The position numbers were made by a program, and so were the translations under genes. The notes beneath the pieces were generated by a model, which did no database searches, had not been told where the DNA came from, and worked only from the letters and a program-made list of their open reading frames with translations. Below are positions 54,385 to 63,952 of a DNA stretch of 64,000 nt, one piece after another (the first letter of the stretch is position 1; the number at the start of each line of letters is the position of its first letter). The stretch is from Weizmannia acidilactici (GTDB lineage Bacteria; Bacillota; Bacilli; Bacillales; Bacillaceae_C). Where the stretch lies: positions 51,347-115,346 of the forward strand of contig NZ_BKZP01000006.1 of the NCBI RefSeq assembly GCF_008974185.1, in the 5' to 3' direction.

Positions 54385-55386
54385 ATGTTTGCAAAGGATA
54401 TTGGAATTGATTTGGGCACCGCTAACGTATTGATCCATGTTAAAGGCCAGGGCATCGTGTTAAATGAGCCGTCTGTTGTGGCAATTGACAAAACGGCCAA
54501 TAAAGTGCTTGCTGTCGGGGAGGAAGCGCGCCGCATGGTGGGAAGGACGCCGGGGAATATTGTGGCGATCCGTCCGCTGAAAGACGGTGTCATTGCCGAT
54601 TTTGATGTGACGGAAACGATGCTGCGGCACTTTATCAACAAGCTGAATGTCAAGGGCTTTTTATCCAAACCGCGCATTCTGATTTGCTGCCCGACGAATA
54701 TCACAAGCGTTGAACAAAAAGCAATCCGTGAAGCGGCAGAAAAAAGCGGCGGGAAAAACGTTTATCTGGAGGAAGAACCGAAAGTGGCGGCAATCGGTGC
54801 CGGAATGGATATTTTCCAGCCGAGCGGCAATATGGTTGTAGACATTGGTGGAGGAACAACGGATATTGCCGTATTATCGATGGGCGACATTGTGACAAGC
54901 TCATCCATTAAAATGGCTGGCGACAAGTTTGATAATGAGATTTTGCAATATATCAAGAGGGAATACAAGCTCCTGATCGGTGAACGCACGGCGGAAAACA
55001 TCAAAATCAATATCGGTACGGTATTCCCGGGTGCCCGTAATGAAGAAATGGACATCAGGGGGAGGGATATGGTTTCCGGCCTTCCGCGCACAATTACCGT
55101 CAAATCTTCCGAAATTGAAAAAGCATTGCGCGAATCGGTATCCGTGATTGTGCATGCAACCAAAAATGTATTGGAGAAAACTCCGCCTGAACTTTCTGCT
55201 GATATCATCGACCGCGGCGTGATTTTAACCGGCGGCGGCGCCCTCCTGCACGGCATCGACCAGCTGCTCGCCGAAGAAATCAAAGTGCCGGTATTGGTGG
55301 CGGATAACCCGATGAGTTCAGTGGCAATTGGGACAGGCTTAATGCTTGAAAACATTGATAAGATTTCAAAAAGAAGGCTTGTTTAA
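54385..55386 (+). CDS. mbl: Rod-shape-determining protein Mbl (MreB-like actin)
   Basis: Membrane-associated actin homologue that guides sidewall peptidoglycan synthesis. 333 residues, the Mbl length. Actin-fold nucleotide motifs GIDLGTANV, VVDIGGGTTDIAVLS and GVILTGGGALLHGI are intact. Its place directly after spoIIID and the opening MFAKDIGIDLGTANVL identify Mbl rather than MreB or MreBH. Start ATG after AAGGAG. Confidence 0.97.
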   Translation: MFAKDIGIDLGTANVLIHVKGQGIVLNEPSVVAIDKTANKVLAVGEEARRMVGRTPGNIVAIRPLKDGVIADFDVTETMLRHFINKLNVKGFLSKPRILICCPTNITSVEQKAIREAAEKSGGKNVYLEEEPKVAAIGAGMDIFQPSGNMVVDIGGGTTDIAVLSMGDIVTSSSIKMAGDKFDNEILQYIKREYKLLIGERTAENIKINIGTVFPGARNEEMDIRGRDMVSGLPRTITVKSSEIEKALRESVSVIVHATKNVLEKTPPELSADIIDRGVILTGGGALLHGIDQLLAEEIKVPVLVADNPMSSVAIGTGLMLENIDKISKRRLV

Positions 55387-55446
55387 TCAAACGTTTGATG
55401 AAAACGGAAAAGCACCCGTTACACTTTTCCAGTGAGGTGGATGGCG

Positions 55447-56241
55447 ATGTTAAGAGGTCTCTATACAGCGGCTTCCGGAATGATTGCACAACAGCGGAAA
55501 ACGGATATGCTCGTCAATAATTTATCCAATGCAGATACACCCGGTTATAAAGCAGACCAATCATCGATGCGGTCGTTTCCAAAGATGCTGCTCAGCTATA
55601 TGAATAAAAACGGGACAACAGGCGAGATTGAGCATTCGGTCGGGTCGCTGGCAACCGGCGTTTACATGCAGGAGACCATCCCGCTGTTTACGCAGGGCTC
55701 CCTTGAAGAAACAAACAACAAAACCGATCTGGCCATTGTTGATAATCCTGCATCTACAGGCCGTTTATTCTTTCCTGTTGAAGACAGCGGTGGCAATATA
55801 AAATATACGCGGAACGGAAACTTTACGGTCGATTCACAAGGATATTTAACGACTGCTTCCGGAAATTACGTCCTGAATACTGCGGGTGGCCGCATTCAAG
55901 TCAACAGTACCGATTTTTCTGTTGATCCAACCGGCGCCATTACGGAAAATGGCCAATATGTGGATACAGTAGGGTTGGCGTATGCCCAAAATCCGGATTT
56001 GCTCGTAAAAACAGGGGACGGTTTATACACGCTCCAAAATAACGCACAGCTTCCAAATGCTTACGCCCAGCGGATCGGCTTCCAGATCAAACAGGGCTAT
56101 TTGGAGGCTTCCAATGTGGATGAAACACAAACAATGACGGACATGATCAGTGCGTACCGCTCTTTCGAAGCCAACCAAAAAGTGCTGCAGGCTTATGATT
56201 CAAGCTTGGGCAAAGCGGTCAATGACGTCGGCAAAGTTTAA
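55447..56241 (+). CDS. flhO: Flagellar distal rod protein FlhO
   Basis: Rod/hook family protein (FlgF/FlgG-like) of the flagellar basal body. 264 residues from ATG 55447 (GAGGTGG about 7 bases upstream). N-terminal LRGLYTAASGM and NNLSNADTPGYK, C-terminal VDETQTMTDMISAYRSFEANQKVLQAYD are the coiled-coil ends shared by axial proteins. Same order mbl-flhO-flhP as B. subtilis, away from the main fla/che operon. Confidence 0.94.
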   Translation: MLRGLYTAASGMIAQQRKTDMLVNNLSNADTPGYKADQSSMRSFPKMLLSYMNKNGTTGEIEHSVGSLATGVYMQETIPLFTQGSLEETNNKTDLAIVDNPASTGRLFFPVEDSGGNIKYTRNGNFTVDSQGYLTTASGNYVLNTAGGRIQVNSTDFSVDPTGAITENGQYVDTVGLAYAQNPDLLVKTGDGLYTLQNNAQLPNAYAQRIGFQIKQGYLEASNVDETQTMTDMISAYRSFEANQKVLQAYDSSLGKAVNDVGKV

Positions 56242-56260
56242 TCGGAAATGAGGTGCCGCC

Positions 56261-57091
56261 ATGAATCAATCCATGATCACAGCAACAAATTCGCTCAGGC
56301 AGTTGCAGAATAAAATTGATATCATCAGCAGCAATGTCGCAAACGCCGATACAACAGGCTATAAAAGCAAACAGGCGACATTTACGGATCTGCTTGTCCA
56401 GCAGATCAATAACCAGCCGGTTGTTTCAAAAGAAGTAGGAAGGAAAACGCCGGACGGCATCCGGATCGGCACTGGTGCAAAACTGGCCCAGACGGCTTAC
56501 AACACTTCGCAAGGGCTATTGGAGAATACTGGCCGCGCCCTTGATATCGCTTTTACAAAAGAAAACCAGTATTTGAAAGTGCTCGTGCAAACGAACGGCA
56601 TGAGCGAAGTGGAATTTACCCGGGCCGGTGCATTGGAAGTTACCCCGGTTGGGAATCATACAAGCATGCTTACAGACGGGAACGGAAATCCGGTTTTAGA
56701 TGAGTATGACAACATGATCATGATTCAAGGTAACGTTAAAAATTATGCCATCAATCAGAATGGGAGGCTGCAGGTTACATACGCAAACGGCACAACAGGA
56801 AGTTTTAACCTTGGCGTTGTCCAAATGAATAACCCGCAAGTGCTGGAACAGGACGGGAATAATCTGCTGAAGCTGCCGCAAAATGTAAATGCCGCACAAA
56901 TTTATACAGACTTGTCGGGTGCAAACCGCGGCCAGATCTCCATGCAGCAGGGCGCCCTTGAAAAATCGAACGTGGATCTTGGGATGGAAATGACGGACTT
57001 GATCAAAGCTGAGCGTTCTTATCAGCTGCAGTCGAGGGCCATTACAATATCGGACCAGATGATGGGTCTTGTGAACAGCATCCGTTCTTAA
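56261..57091 (+). CDS. flhP: Flagellar distal rod protein FlhP
   Basis: Second rod protein, 276 residues, 19 bases after flhO. N-terminal NKIDIISSNVANADTTGYKS and C-terminal LEKSNVDLGMEMTDLIKAERSYQLQSRAI (both axial-protein ends) flank a variable middle. In B. subtilis FlhO and FlhP are needed to complete the rod. Start ATG behind GAGGTG. Confidence 0.94.
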   Translation: MNQSMITATNSLRQLQNKIDIISSNVANADTTGYKSKQATFTDLLVQQINNQPVVSKEVGRKTPDGIRIGTGAKLAQTAYNTSQGLLENTGRALDIAFTKENQYLKVLVQTNGMSEVEFTRAGALEVTPVGNHTSMLTDGNGNPVLDEYDNMIMIQGNVKNYAINQNGRLQVTYANGTTGSFNLGVVQMNNPQVLEQDGNNLLKLPQNVNAAQIYTDLSGANRGQISMQQGALEKSNVDLGMEMTDLIKAERSYQLQSRAITISDQMMGLVNSIRS

Positions 57092-57123
57092 CGGCCGATT
57101 TTTAAATGATGGAGGATTTGCCA

Positions 57124-57549
57124 ATGCTTGATTTGCAACAGATTAAAGAAATTATTCCGCACCGTTACCCTTTTTTGCTGATCGATAAAGTTCTTGAAGT
57201 CGAAGAAGGGAAACGTGCGGTAGGCATTAAAAATGTATCGGGCAATGAAGAATTTTTTAACGGGCATTTTCCCGAGTACCCGGTTATGCCGGGCGTTTTG
57301 ATTGTTGAAGCCCTTGCGCAGGTGGGGGCGGTCGCCATTTTGAAAAAAGAAGAAAACCGCGGCAAACTGGCGCTGTTTGCCGGAATCGACAAATGCCGGT
57401 TTAAACGGCAGGTAAGGCCGGGGGACCAGCTTCGTCTTGAAGTGGAAATCATCCGCCTGAAAGGACCGGTCGGAAAAGGCAAAGCCGTTGCCACAGTCGA
57501 CGGCGAGCTCGCTTGCGAAGCTGAAATTATGTTTGCCCTGGGAAAATAG
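57124..57549 (+). CDS. fabZ: 3-hydroxyacyl-ACP dehydratase FabZ
   Basis: Dehydrates 3-hydroxyacyl-ACP in fatty acid elongation. 141 residues from ATG 57124 (GGAGG nine bases upstream). Hot-dog fold with catalytic His48 in [13 protein letters not shown] and Glu62 in LIVEALAQ. Conserved place after flhP. The stop is followed at once by a copy of the GAAAAGCGGAGGG repeat. Confidence 0.97.
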   Translation: MLDLQQIKEIIPHRYPFLLIDKVLEVEEGKRAVGIKNVSGNEEFFNGHFPEYPVMPGVLIVEALAQVGAVAILKKEENRGKLALFAGIDKCRFKRQVRPGDQLRLEVEIIRLKGPVGKGKAVATVDGELACEAEIMFALGK

Positions 57550-57725
57550 AAAAGCGGAGGGTCGTTTGCCTAATCGCTTTTTTTACATAAAAAAATCAGC
57601 TGTGCGAACAGCTGACTGAAAATATTTTGGGGATCGTTGGGGAGTCTTTGAAAAAATCTTTCTGATGGGGAAATTTGGGGAATCATTCGATAAGAAAGGA
57701 AAATGAAAAAGGAAAGTAAAAAAAC
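57549..57725. other. Convergent gap after fabZ with short repeat and hairpin
   Basis: Begins with the repeat GAAAAGCGGAGGG also seen near 17305 and 17460. It then holds a hairpin of AGTCAGCTGT and ACAGCTGA (57594-57617) that on the minus strand runs into a T run, and about 100 bases without recognisable features. Confidence 0.5.
57594..57617 (-). terminator. Terminator for the ssbB transcript
   Basis: On the minus strand AGTCAGCTGT, TCGC loop, ACAGCTGA, then TTTTTTT. It lies about 110 bases beyond the small ORF that follows ssbB. Confidence 0.7.
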
Positions 57726-57890
57726 TTAGTTTTTGTACTGCACTTGGACGGACATACTGCGGAGCTGCTTATCGATCCTTTTCATTTCAGCCATCAAGAT
57801 GGTAAACTGCTGATTGATCAATCCTTGTTTGACAATCATGTCCGCCAGTACCCGTTCGAGCGCATCCAACCTTTTCGCAGCTTCTTCCAA
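57726..57890 (-). CDS. 54-residue coiled-coil protein downstream of ssbB
   Basis: Starts at TTG 57890, nine bases after GGAGGG, which itself lies in the last codons of ssbB. The product begins EEAAKRLDALERVLADMIVKQ and ends SVQVQYKN. Leucines and isoleucines are spaced in heptads with charged residues between, so an amphipathic coiled coil is likely. No family recognised. The good ribosome-binding site, coupling to ssbB and uninterrupted frame support a real gene. Confidence 0.6.
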   Translation of the reverse strand: MEEAAKRLDALERVLADMIVKQGLINQQFTILMAEMKRIDKQLRSMSVQVQYKN

Positions 57891-57896
57891 AACATC

Positions 57897-58265
57897 TTAC
57901 CCTCCTTGGCCGGCTTCCTGCAACGGTTTGTTTTCCGGCCGTCTGCTTAAAAATTGGACTGTATCGGCAATGACTTCCGTGACGTACACCCTTTTCCCTT
58001 CTTTATTGTCATAATGGCGGGTCTGGATTCTGCCGATAACGCCGAGTATCGAACCTTTCCCGCAATATTTGCTTGTATTTTCGGCAATTTTATTCCAAAG
58101 CGTACACTGGACAAAATCCGTCAGTGTTTCGCCAAACTGATTGCGGTAATGGCGATTTAAAGCTAAAGTGATATTTAAAACGGGTTTTCCGTCCGCGGTA
58201 TAATGGAGTTCCGGGTCCTTTGTAAGCCTCCCGACCAAAGTGACCTGGTTGATCAACTGTGCCAC
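57897..58265 (-). CDS. ssbB: Single-stranded DNA-binding protein, SsbB type
   Basis: Protects single-stranded DNA taken up during competence. 122 residues: OB fold with LINQVTLVGRLTKDPELHY and FVQCTLWNKIAENTSKYCGKGS, then a short tail. It lacks the long Gly-rich linker and acidic DDDIPF tip of the housekeeping SSB, which marks the short paralogue. Position next to ywpF agrees with B. subtilis ssbB. The upstream AT-rich stretch has AAAA/TTTT tracts that could include a ComK site, but I cannot define one. Confidence 0.9.
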   Translation of the reverse strand: MAQLINQVTLVGRLTKDPELHYTADGKPVLNITLALNRHYRNQFGETLTDFVQCTLWNKIAENTSKYCGKGSILGVIGRIQTRHYDNKEGKRVYVTEVIADTVQFLSRRPENKPLQEAGQGG

Positions 58266-58496
58266 CCCCTTTCTATTTCTATCTTAATGGCTTTACAATT
58301 TTGTGTAAAATCGGCATTTTTCAAAAATTGGGCATGCTGATCCGGCAAAATTCAATTTTTCCCGGGCAATTTTTGCATTTTTCGGCATGAAAAACAGCCA
58401 AAAACCGCAAATCCGGAAAATTTATAAAGGGTTTGCGGCAGGGAAGCTTTAGAAAAAGTATGGTATAATTTTGCCAAATGGACAGGGAGGGAAACG

Positions 58497-58919
58497 ATGA
58501 AAACGTTTAAAATTGTATCGCTTTCCATTGTAAAATCCGGCGAACGGAAGAAAATCCCTTTTATTGACGGGTTGATTATCAATAAAGAAGACGGCAGAGG
58601 CACATGGCTGATTGAGGCTTATATGGACAGCGGGCAGGCCCCGTTTTTTGCCGAAGCCGAAAAAAATCAGCAAGAACTGGAAACGGAAGTCGTCATCACT
58701 TATGAGAACAACGACCCGGCCCCGCTGACGACCCATGTCCGCGGCATCAAAGAATTTGGCGGAACGGTCAGCGTTTTGCTGGAAGGGACAATGCGTTCGA
58801 GGAGGATTGCGCTTGCAGAAAAGGTATTACGGGATCTGGTTCAGAAAGGGTATGAGGGCGAGGCGTTAATCGAGGAATTTAAAGCAAGATTAAATGGAAA
58901 AAGCCGCTCCACATCATAG
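58497..58919 (+). CDS. ywpF: YwpF-like protein
   Basis: 140 residues, YwpF family, function unknown. Conserved features: opening MKTFKIVSLSIV, DGLIINKEDGRGTWLIEAY and FGGTVSVLLEGTMRSRR. No signal peptide or membrane segment. Start ATG after GGGAGGG. Neighbour of ssbB, as in B. subtilis. Confidence 0.8.
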   Translation: MKTFKIVSLSIVKSGERKKIPFIDGLIINKEDGRGTWLIEAYMDSGQAPFFAEAEKNQQELETEVVITYENNDPAPLTTHVRGIKEFGGTVSVLLEGTMRSRRIALAEKVLRDLVQKGYEGEALIEEFKARLNGKSRSTS

Positions 58920-58934
58920 AAGATGCGGGCGGCT
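58898..58934 (-). terminator. Terminator for ywqB-ywqA, inside the ywpF 3' end
   Basis: On the minus strand AGCCGC and CATC pair with GATG and GCGGCT, followed by TTTTTCC. It overlaps the last codons of ywpF on the other strand. Confidence 0.6.
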
Positions 58935-58939
58935 GCCCA

Positions 58940-61738
58940 TTATCCTTCAAGCATGACCAAATGTTTCAGCTCGGCATTGGACAGTTCCGTGATCCAGTCG
59001 TCGCTTTGGATGATTTCGTCATTCAATGCCTGCTTTTTCTTGAGCATTTCATCGATTTTTTCTTCTAAAGTGCCGGTAGCAATGAATTTATGGACATGGA
59101 CAAATTTCCGCTGCCCGATGCGATGCGCCCTGTCGGTTGCCTGGTTTTCTACAGCCGGGTTCCACCAGCGGTCATAGTGGATCACATGATTGGCTGCCGT
59201 TAAATTTAATCCTGTTCCCCCGGCTTTTAGCGAGAGTAGGAAAATAGGGAACGCCTGGTTTTGAAATTCCCGGATATAGTAATCGCGCTTTGCTTTCGGC
59301 ATACTCCCGTTCAGAAACGGGACTTTGAGCCCGAATTGCTGTCTGATCATTTGCCGGATGATTTCGCCCATGCCGATATACTGTGTAAAAATCAAACACG
59401 ATTCTTCCGTGTTTAAAATTGAATTCACCAATTCGGCCAGTTTTTCCAATTTATACGACCTTTCCAAGAGAAGGGAAGGCTTTTCTTCTTTCAGGAAAAG
59501 GGCCGGATGGTTGCACAGTTGCTTCAGGCGGTTCAGCATCTGCAAAATCAGGGCCTTTCTGCCAAATCCGCTTAATGTATCGAGTTGCTGAAGCGCGCTC
59601 TGTACCGTTTCTTCGTACAATGCCGCCTGCTCTGCCGTCAGCGGACAATATTCTTTCTGCTCCAGTTTTTCAGGCAAATTCAGCTCGACTTCCGGGTCTT
59701 TTTTCGTCCGCCGCAGCAGGAACGGCTTGATGAGCGCCTGCAGCTCGCGGATTTTTTCTTTAGACCCGTCTTTTTCGATCGGGGCAATGAAACGCTTTTG
59801 GAATTGCGGAAGACTCCCCAAATAGCCTTTATTGGTAAAATCAAAAATCGTCCACAGTTCCGATAAGCGGTTTTCCATCGGCGTGCCAGTTAAAGCGATA
59901 TAGTGCCGCCCTTTCAGTTTCCGGATTGCCCTTGACTGCTTCGTTTGCGCATTTTTGATATTTTGCGCCTCGTCAAGGGCAACCGTGCTCCATTCAACAC
60001 AAGACAGTTCTTCAAAATCAATATGCGCCAGCCCGTAGCTGGTTAAAACGATATCAGCATTTCCGTAATACTTGTCCAATTGTTCTTTTTCCCTGCCCGC
60101 TCCGTAATGGAGGGCAACGTTTAAATCAGGGGCAAATTTTTCAAATTCTTTTTGCCAGTTGCCTAAAACAGACGTAGGGCAAATGATCAGCGCCGGTACT
60201 TCCGGTTTTTCCGCATGTTTCACATGGAGAAGGTAGGAGATGAGCTGCACGGTTTTGCCAAGCCCCATATCATCCGCTAAAATGGCCCCGAAGCGGCAGT
60301 TCCGCAAAAATACTAGCCAATTCAACCCGAGCTGCTGATACGGCCTTAAATGCCCTTTAAACCCATCCGGAATTTTGACGGCAGGGATTTCCGACAGGGT
60401 TGATAATGTCCGTACAAATTTTTTTAATGACTGGTTCAGCTCAATTTGAATCTGGGTAAATGCGCGCGCATCCCCCTCACCGGGTGGTTCCTCTTCTTCG
60501 GGCGCTAATTCCTGCCCGAGCAGATCCTGGATGCGCAAGCCTTCTTTTTTGGCTTTTTCCATGAGCGCCTGCAGCGATTTGATCATCGCCGGATCAAGTT
60601 TGATCCATTCCCCGCCGGCTTTTACAAGGCGCCGCCCCCCGTTTACAAGGTTCCGGAATTCTTCTTCACTCAATTCCGTCCCGTTTAACGAGATGCGCCA
60701 ATCAAAATCGAGTACGGTATTGAGGCCGAGGAAGGACCGGTAACTGGCGTGTTGTTTCATTTTCGCTTTCAGCCGCATATTGGCATCTTTGACGGAAGAC
60801 CACCACGGGGGCAGCAGAATATCGACACCGAGCGAGAGCAGCTTTTCGCTGGCATGGATTAAAAATTCCCATGCCAGCTTTTCTTCCAGCTGTTCTGCCA
60901 AATTTCCGTTTTCGTCTTTAAGCCAAGGGAACAGTTTGATCCACCTTGCCTGCTCAAGCCGGATAGCATTTTCATATTCCTTCCATTTTTTGTAAAGTTT
61001 CTGCCTCGGATAGACGAGCATCCGATCCGGTTTGGCCCGATCCCTCAACACCGTTTCCAATTTCCATTGGCCACCATCATGGGCGGGTTCAGAAAGCCGG
61101 ATGCCAATCGAAAAAGGGAGGCCGGCATCACCGGTCCAAATAGAGAAGCGCTTTTCGTCGAAATACAAGCCAAGTTCCTGTTTTGTAAAACCGGATTTCC
61201 GCAACATGCCCAGCTGCGGCTTGATCCCCGGCCGGCTATCGATAAAAGAACGCACGGCTTCCCCGTACCATTCGGCCAACACGGTTTTCAAAGGTTTCCC
61301 GCCAAGCTTCCGACTCCAAAAAAGCGGGACGAATTCATCCATCACCGCTTGCGGGAGTTCAAAAATAGGCTGATCTTCTTCTGGAAGGGATGCGGCTTCC
61401 GCAAGCCATCCGCCGCTTAAAACGGACTCGAGCAGAACAGGGGCGGCGGCCAAATAGATTTGTCCCCGCTCATCCCAATCCCACCGCAGCATTGAACTGA
61501 AGCTTTCTTTTCCAAGAAGGGACATGAGCATATAGCTGTCGATCCCGATGCCATGATGCCCGCCGTGAGACGTAAACGATATGAAAGAGCCGTAATAGCT
61601 TTCCTCATGCCAAATAAAAAGAGATGGCTTCCAATAAAGGGGAGCAATCTCTTTGCCTGATTCATCCTCGGCAAACAAAAAATAGCGTCCTTTCTGCAAT
61701 GGTTCTATATTAATTTTTACATCATATTCCATCCGCAT
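58940..61738 (-). CDS. ywqA: SNF2-family ATPase/helicase YwqA
   Basis: Swi2/Snf2 DNA translocase, 932 residues. A long N-terminal part of about 440 residues is typical of bacterial SNF2 proteins with the SNF2_assoc region. The motor has motif I DDMGLGKTVQL, DEAQ at motif II, motif III LTGTPMENR, and C-terminal helicase motifs ending in DRAHRIGQ. Substrate unknown. It overlaps the ywqB stop region by 17 bases, so the SWIM protein and ATPase are translationally coupled, an association common in bacteria. Confidence 0.92.
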   Translation of the reverse strand: MRMEYDVKINIEPLQKGRYFLFAEDESGKEIAPLYWKPSLFIWHEESYYGSFISFTSHGGHHGIGIDSYMLMSLLGKESFSSMLRWDWDERGQIYLAAAPVLLESVLSGGWLAEAASLPEEDQPIFELPQAVMDEFVPLFWSRKLGGKPLKTVLAEWYGEAVRSFIDSRPGIKPQLGMLRKSGFTKQELGLYFDEKRFSIWTGDAGLPFSIGIRLSEPAHDGGQWKLETVLRDRAKPDRMLVYPRQKLYKKWKEYENAIRLEQARWIKLFPWLKDENGNLAEQLEEKLAWEFLIHASEKLLSLGVDILLPPWWSSVKDANMRLKAKMKQHASYRSFLGLNTVLDFDWRISLNGTELSEEEFRNLVNGGRRLVKAGGEWIKLDPAMIKSLQALMEKAKKEGLRIQDLLGQELAPEEEEPPGEGDARAFTQIQIELNQSLKKFVRTLSTLSEIPAVKIPDGFKGHLRPYQQLGLNWLVFLRNCRFGAILADDMGLGKTVQLISYLLHVKHAEKPEVPALIICPTSVLGNWQKEFEKFAPDLNVALHYGAGREKEQLDKYYGNADIVLTSYGLAHIDFEELSCVEWSTVALDEAQNIKNAQTKQSRAIRKLKGRHYIALTGTPMENRLSELWTIFDFTNKGYLGSLPQFQKRFIAPIEKDGSKEKIRELQALIKPFLLRRTKKDPEVELNLPEKLEQKEYCPLTAEQAALYEETVQSALQQLDTLSGFGRKALILQMLNRLKQLCNHPALFLKEEKPSLLLERSYKLEKLAELVNSILNTEESCLIFTQYIGMGEIIRQMIRQQFGLKVPFLNGSMPKAKRDYYIREFQNQAFPIFLLSLKAGGTGLNLTAANHVIHYDRWWNPAVENQATDRAHRIGQRKFVHVHKFIATGTLEEKIDEMLKKKQALNDEIIQSDDWITELSNAELKHLVMLEG

Positions 61739-63329
61739 CGGTTAGTTTTCCCTTCCTGCATTCTTCCTGAAAAGCGCGCAGCCTTTTTGTCTGCTGCGTT
61801 AAAACATAAAAGAACGAATCCCACTTGTCTTCCTCTTTTTTCTTCCGATAAACCGCCCTTAATTTTTTTAAATACCGGACCGCTTTTTTGTAAGAACTGC
61901 GGTTTTTTTCTGCGATACAGGCATTTACCGCCCTATGGTAGAGCGGGAGGAGGGCTTCTGGTTCTTGCTTTGCAATCAAATTGAGTTTTTCTTTTTCAAT
62001 GTCTTCAATCTGATTGCCGATCAAAAGCTGGAGCTCAACCCATTTGTGGTACCGCTCTTTGGAAAACAAATGATCGCCGTATTTCGCGGAGCTGGAGGGC
62101 AAAAACGTCCGGTACAGTTTTTCCAGCAATCTCGGTTGATGCTCCGCCAAAGCCTTTTCATCCACAGACCGGAAATAAAGGCGCATATAGGAAAGCCTGT
62201 CGTAAGCATCCCTGCATGTTTGTAAGAAGGCCGAAACCATCGGAAGTGAAGCGGAAATATAGCGGTACAGCCTGCCTTCCGAATGATGCATGTTCAATTC
62301 CGCCAGCCAATAAGGTATATAAACGGCCGTCATCATCCCGCTATTTGCCAGCTGTTCCAATGTGTTCAGGGCCGTATCGTCATTCCCGGACAAAAATGCC
62401 TGGTGGATGAAGCAGAGCACCGCAGCAGAAGAAAGCTTTTCTCCTGTGTCAATTCCGTTTACAATTTTCGCCCTTAAACGTTCGGCTTCCTGCTTTCTCC
62501 AATTGGCATTTTTAAGCAGTCGGGACCAGAGCATCCGGTAAAAGTCAACTGAATCGAATTCATATACGGATTCCCCGTCCGCAAGCCACCAGCAGTCATC
62601 GCGCAAATAACCGATAAACGGATCATAAGCAAACGGAATGGAACCGGACGACAGCCGGACGAGTGAGTCTTCTGCTTCCTCAACAAAAAAGCGCAGCAAG
62701 GAAGCTGATGAAAAAAATTCGTTTTCCCGGCAGATCCGGTTGAGATATTTAAACATTTCATAAGCGGCGATTAACCGGTACAATGGCTCCCATTCCTGTT
62801 CAACCGGCAAAAAACCGGTCAGCCGGTGGTATACCTGCCTTGCAGAAATATCCATCAAGTATTCATGGCGGTTGTTTATTTCCTGAAAAGCGGCATGAAA
62901 GTCAGCCAGCCATTGCGTGATGCTTGGTTGGGAGTAGGCATCCTTTTTCTGTTTCAGAAGCTCGCTTGCCCGTTTGACGGATTGCAGAATCTGCCCGGCA
63001 GCACTCCGGCTTTTCCACTGCTGCACCCAATCAAACACGCTGTTTTCTTCACTGTACGCAGAGAAAAATAAAGCGAGCTGATGGCGGCAAAAACCGTCCT
63101 GCGGGCAGGAACATTCGCAATCCAGCGGGTTTTCCAGATCCAGCCGGCACTCCACCGGCGAAACGTCCTGGACTTTCCCGGTTAAAAACCGCCCCGAAAC
63201 CCGTTTTCCATAGACAAGATGCTGGCGGTACAACAACAGCCCTTTTTGGACAAGATTTTGGTGGGACTCTCTTTCAGGCTGAAGATAGCTTTGAAGTTTC
63301 ATGGCAAAATCGTTCAACAGGCCGGACAT
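61722..63329 (-). CDS. ywqB: SWIM zinc-finger protein YwqB
   Basis: 535 residues from ATG 63329. The SWIM finger is CECSCPQDGFCRHQLALFF (Cys-x-Cys ... Cys-x-His) near residue 85; the rest is mostly helical, TPR-like. It probably binds DNA or partners for the SNF2 ATPase encoded with a 17-base overlap. The start is uncertain: the frame is open to 63413, and AAGGAAG lies 13 bases before the chosen ATG. Confidence 0.85.
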   Translation of the reverse strand: MSGLLNDFAMKLQSYLQPERESHQNLVQKGLLLYRQHLVYGKRVSGRFLTGKVQDVSPVECRLDLENPLDCECSCPQDGFCRHQLALFFSAYSEENSVFDWVQQWKSRSAAGQILQSVKRASELLKQKKDAYSQPSITQWLADFHAAFQEINNRHEYLMDISARQVYHRLTGFLPVEQEWEPLYRLIAAYEMFKYLNRICRENEFFSSASLLRFFVEEAEDSLVRLSSGSIPFAYDPFIGYLRDDCWWLADGESVYEFDSVDFYRMLWSRLLKNANWRKQEAERLRAKIVNGIDTGEKLSSAAVLCFIHQAFLSGNDDTALNTLEQLANSGMMTAVYIPYWLAELNMHHSEGRLYRYISASLPMVSAFLQTCRDAYDRLSYMRLYFRSVDEKALAEHQPRLLEKLYRTFLPSSSAKYGDHLFSKERYHKWVELQLLIGNQIEDIEKEKLNLIAKQEPEALLPLYHRAVNACIAEKNRSSYKKAVRYLKKLRAVYRKKKEEDKWDSFFYVLTQQTKRLRAFQEECRKGKLTDADGI

Positions 63330-63413
63330 TTTGGTAGGCACACTTCCTTGCATCCAGAGAATATGAGTATGGGAGAAAGCGGTAAATGGTGGCTGCATTT
63401 TTCTCCCGTGCAT

Positions 63414-63739
63414 CCGAAATATAATTCAACTATTTATCGTAATATATATCCGTTGTGATGTCCAGTATAATCTTTTGGTACGAAAATATTTACAAGGTGC
63501 TGTCCGTTGATGATAGCGATAGAAAAATATCTATGAAACCCCTTACAATTTTCCTGATTTTTTGTTATATTAGAAATGAATCATGATGATCATACCTTTT
63601 GTCAAATCCACAGGCCTCTCACGAAAAAAACTGAGAATTTTAATAAAATCGTAAGGTATTTCGTGTAAGATATTGGATAAAGGGTAATACATAAGTAAGG
63701 AAAAATGTCGGAAGTAAAATATATACATGGGGTGATCAT
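63414..63739. other. AT-rich intergenic region
   Basis: About 325 bases between divergent ywqB and a small ORF. AT-rich, with no frame or repeat that I recognise. AAGGAAAAA near 63698 resembles a sigma-H -35 but no matching -10 follows. Confidence 0.4.
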
Positions 63740-63883
63740 ATGAAAAAAAATCATGATCATTTAAAAAAGGTCGTATCCAGTTTTTCGGAGATGGGTATCA
63801 AAACGGCCTGCACCAAATCCCGTTTAGAACTATTCGAAGTGCTGGAAGGGAGCAAGCTGCATCCGGTTTATAAAAAGAATTGA
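63740..63883 (+). CDS. 47-residue protein of unknown function
   Basis: ATG 63740 follows GGGGTG. The product begins MKKNHDHLKKVVSSFSEMG and ends HPVYKKN; basic, helical, no membrane segment, no family recognised. A perfect 17-base terminator hairpin starts 26 bases after the stop, so this looks like a complete short transcription unit. It is not a Spo0E-type protein (no SQxLD motif). Confidence 0.6.
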   Translation: MKKNHDHLKKVVSSFSEMGIKTACTKSRLELFEVLEGSKLHPVYKKN

Positions 63884-63908
63884 AGGCGTACGGGAGGACC
63901 GGAGCGCA

Positions 63909-63949
63909 AAAAAGCGTGGGCGATTATCATTGAATCGCCCACGCTTTTT
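63909..63949 (+). terminator. Terminator before the intron end
   Basis: AAAAAGCGTGGGCGATT (63909-63925) and AATCGCCCACGCTTTTT (63933-63949) are perfectly complementary over 17 bases with a 7-base loop. The T run is followed after three G by the candidate intron start. Confidence 0.93.
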
Positions 63950-63952
63950 GGG

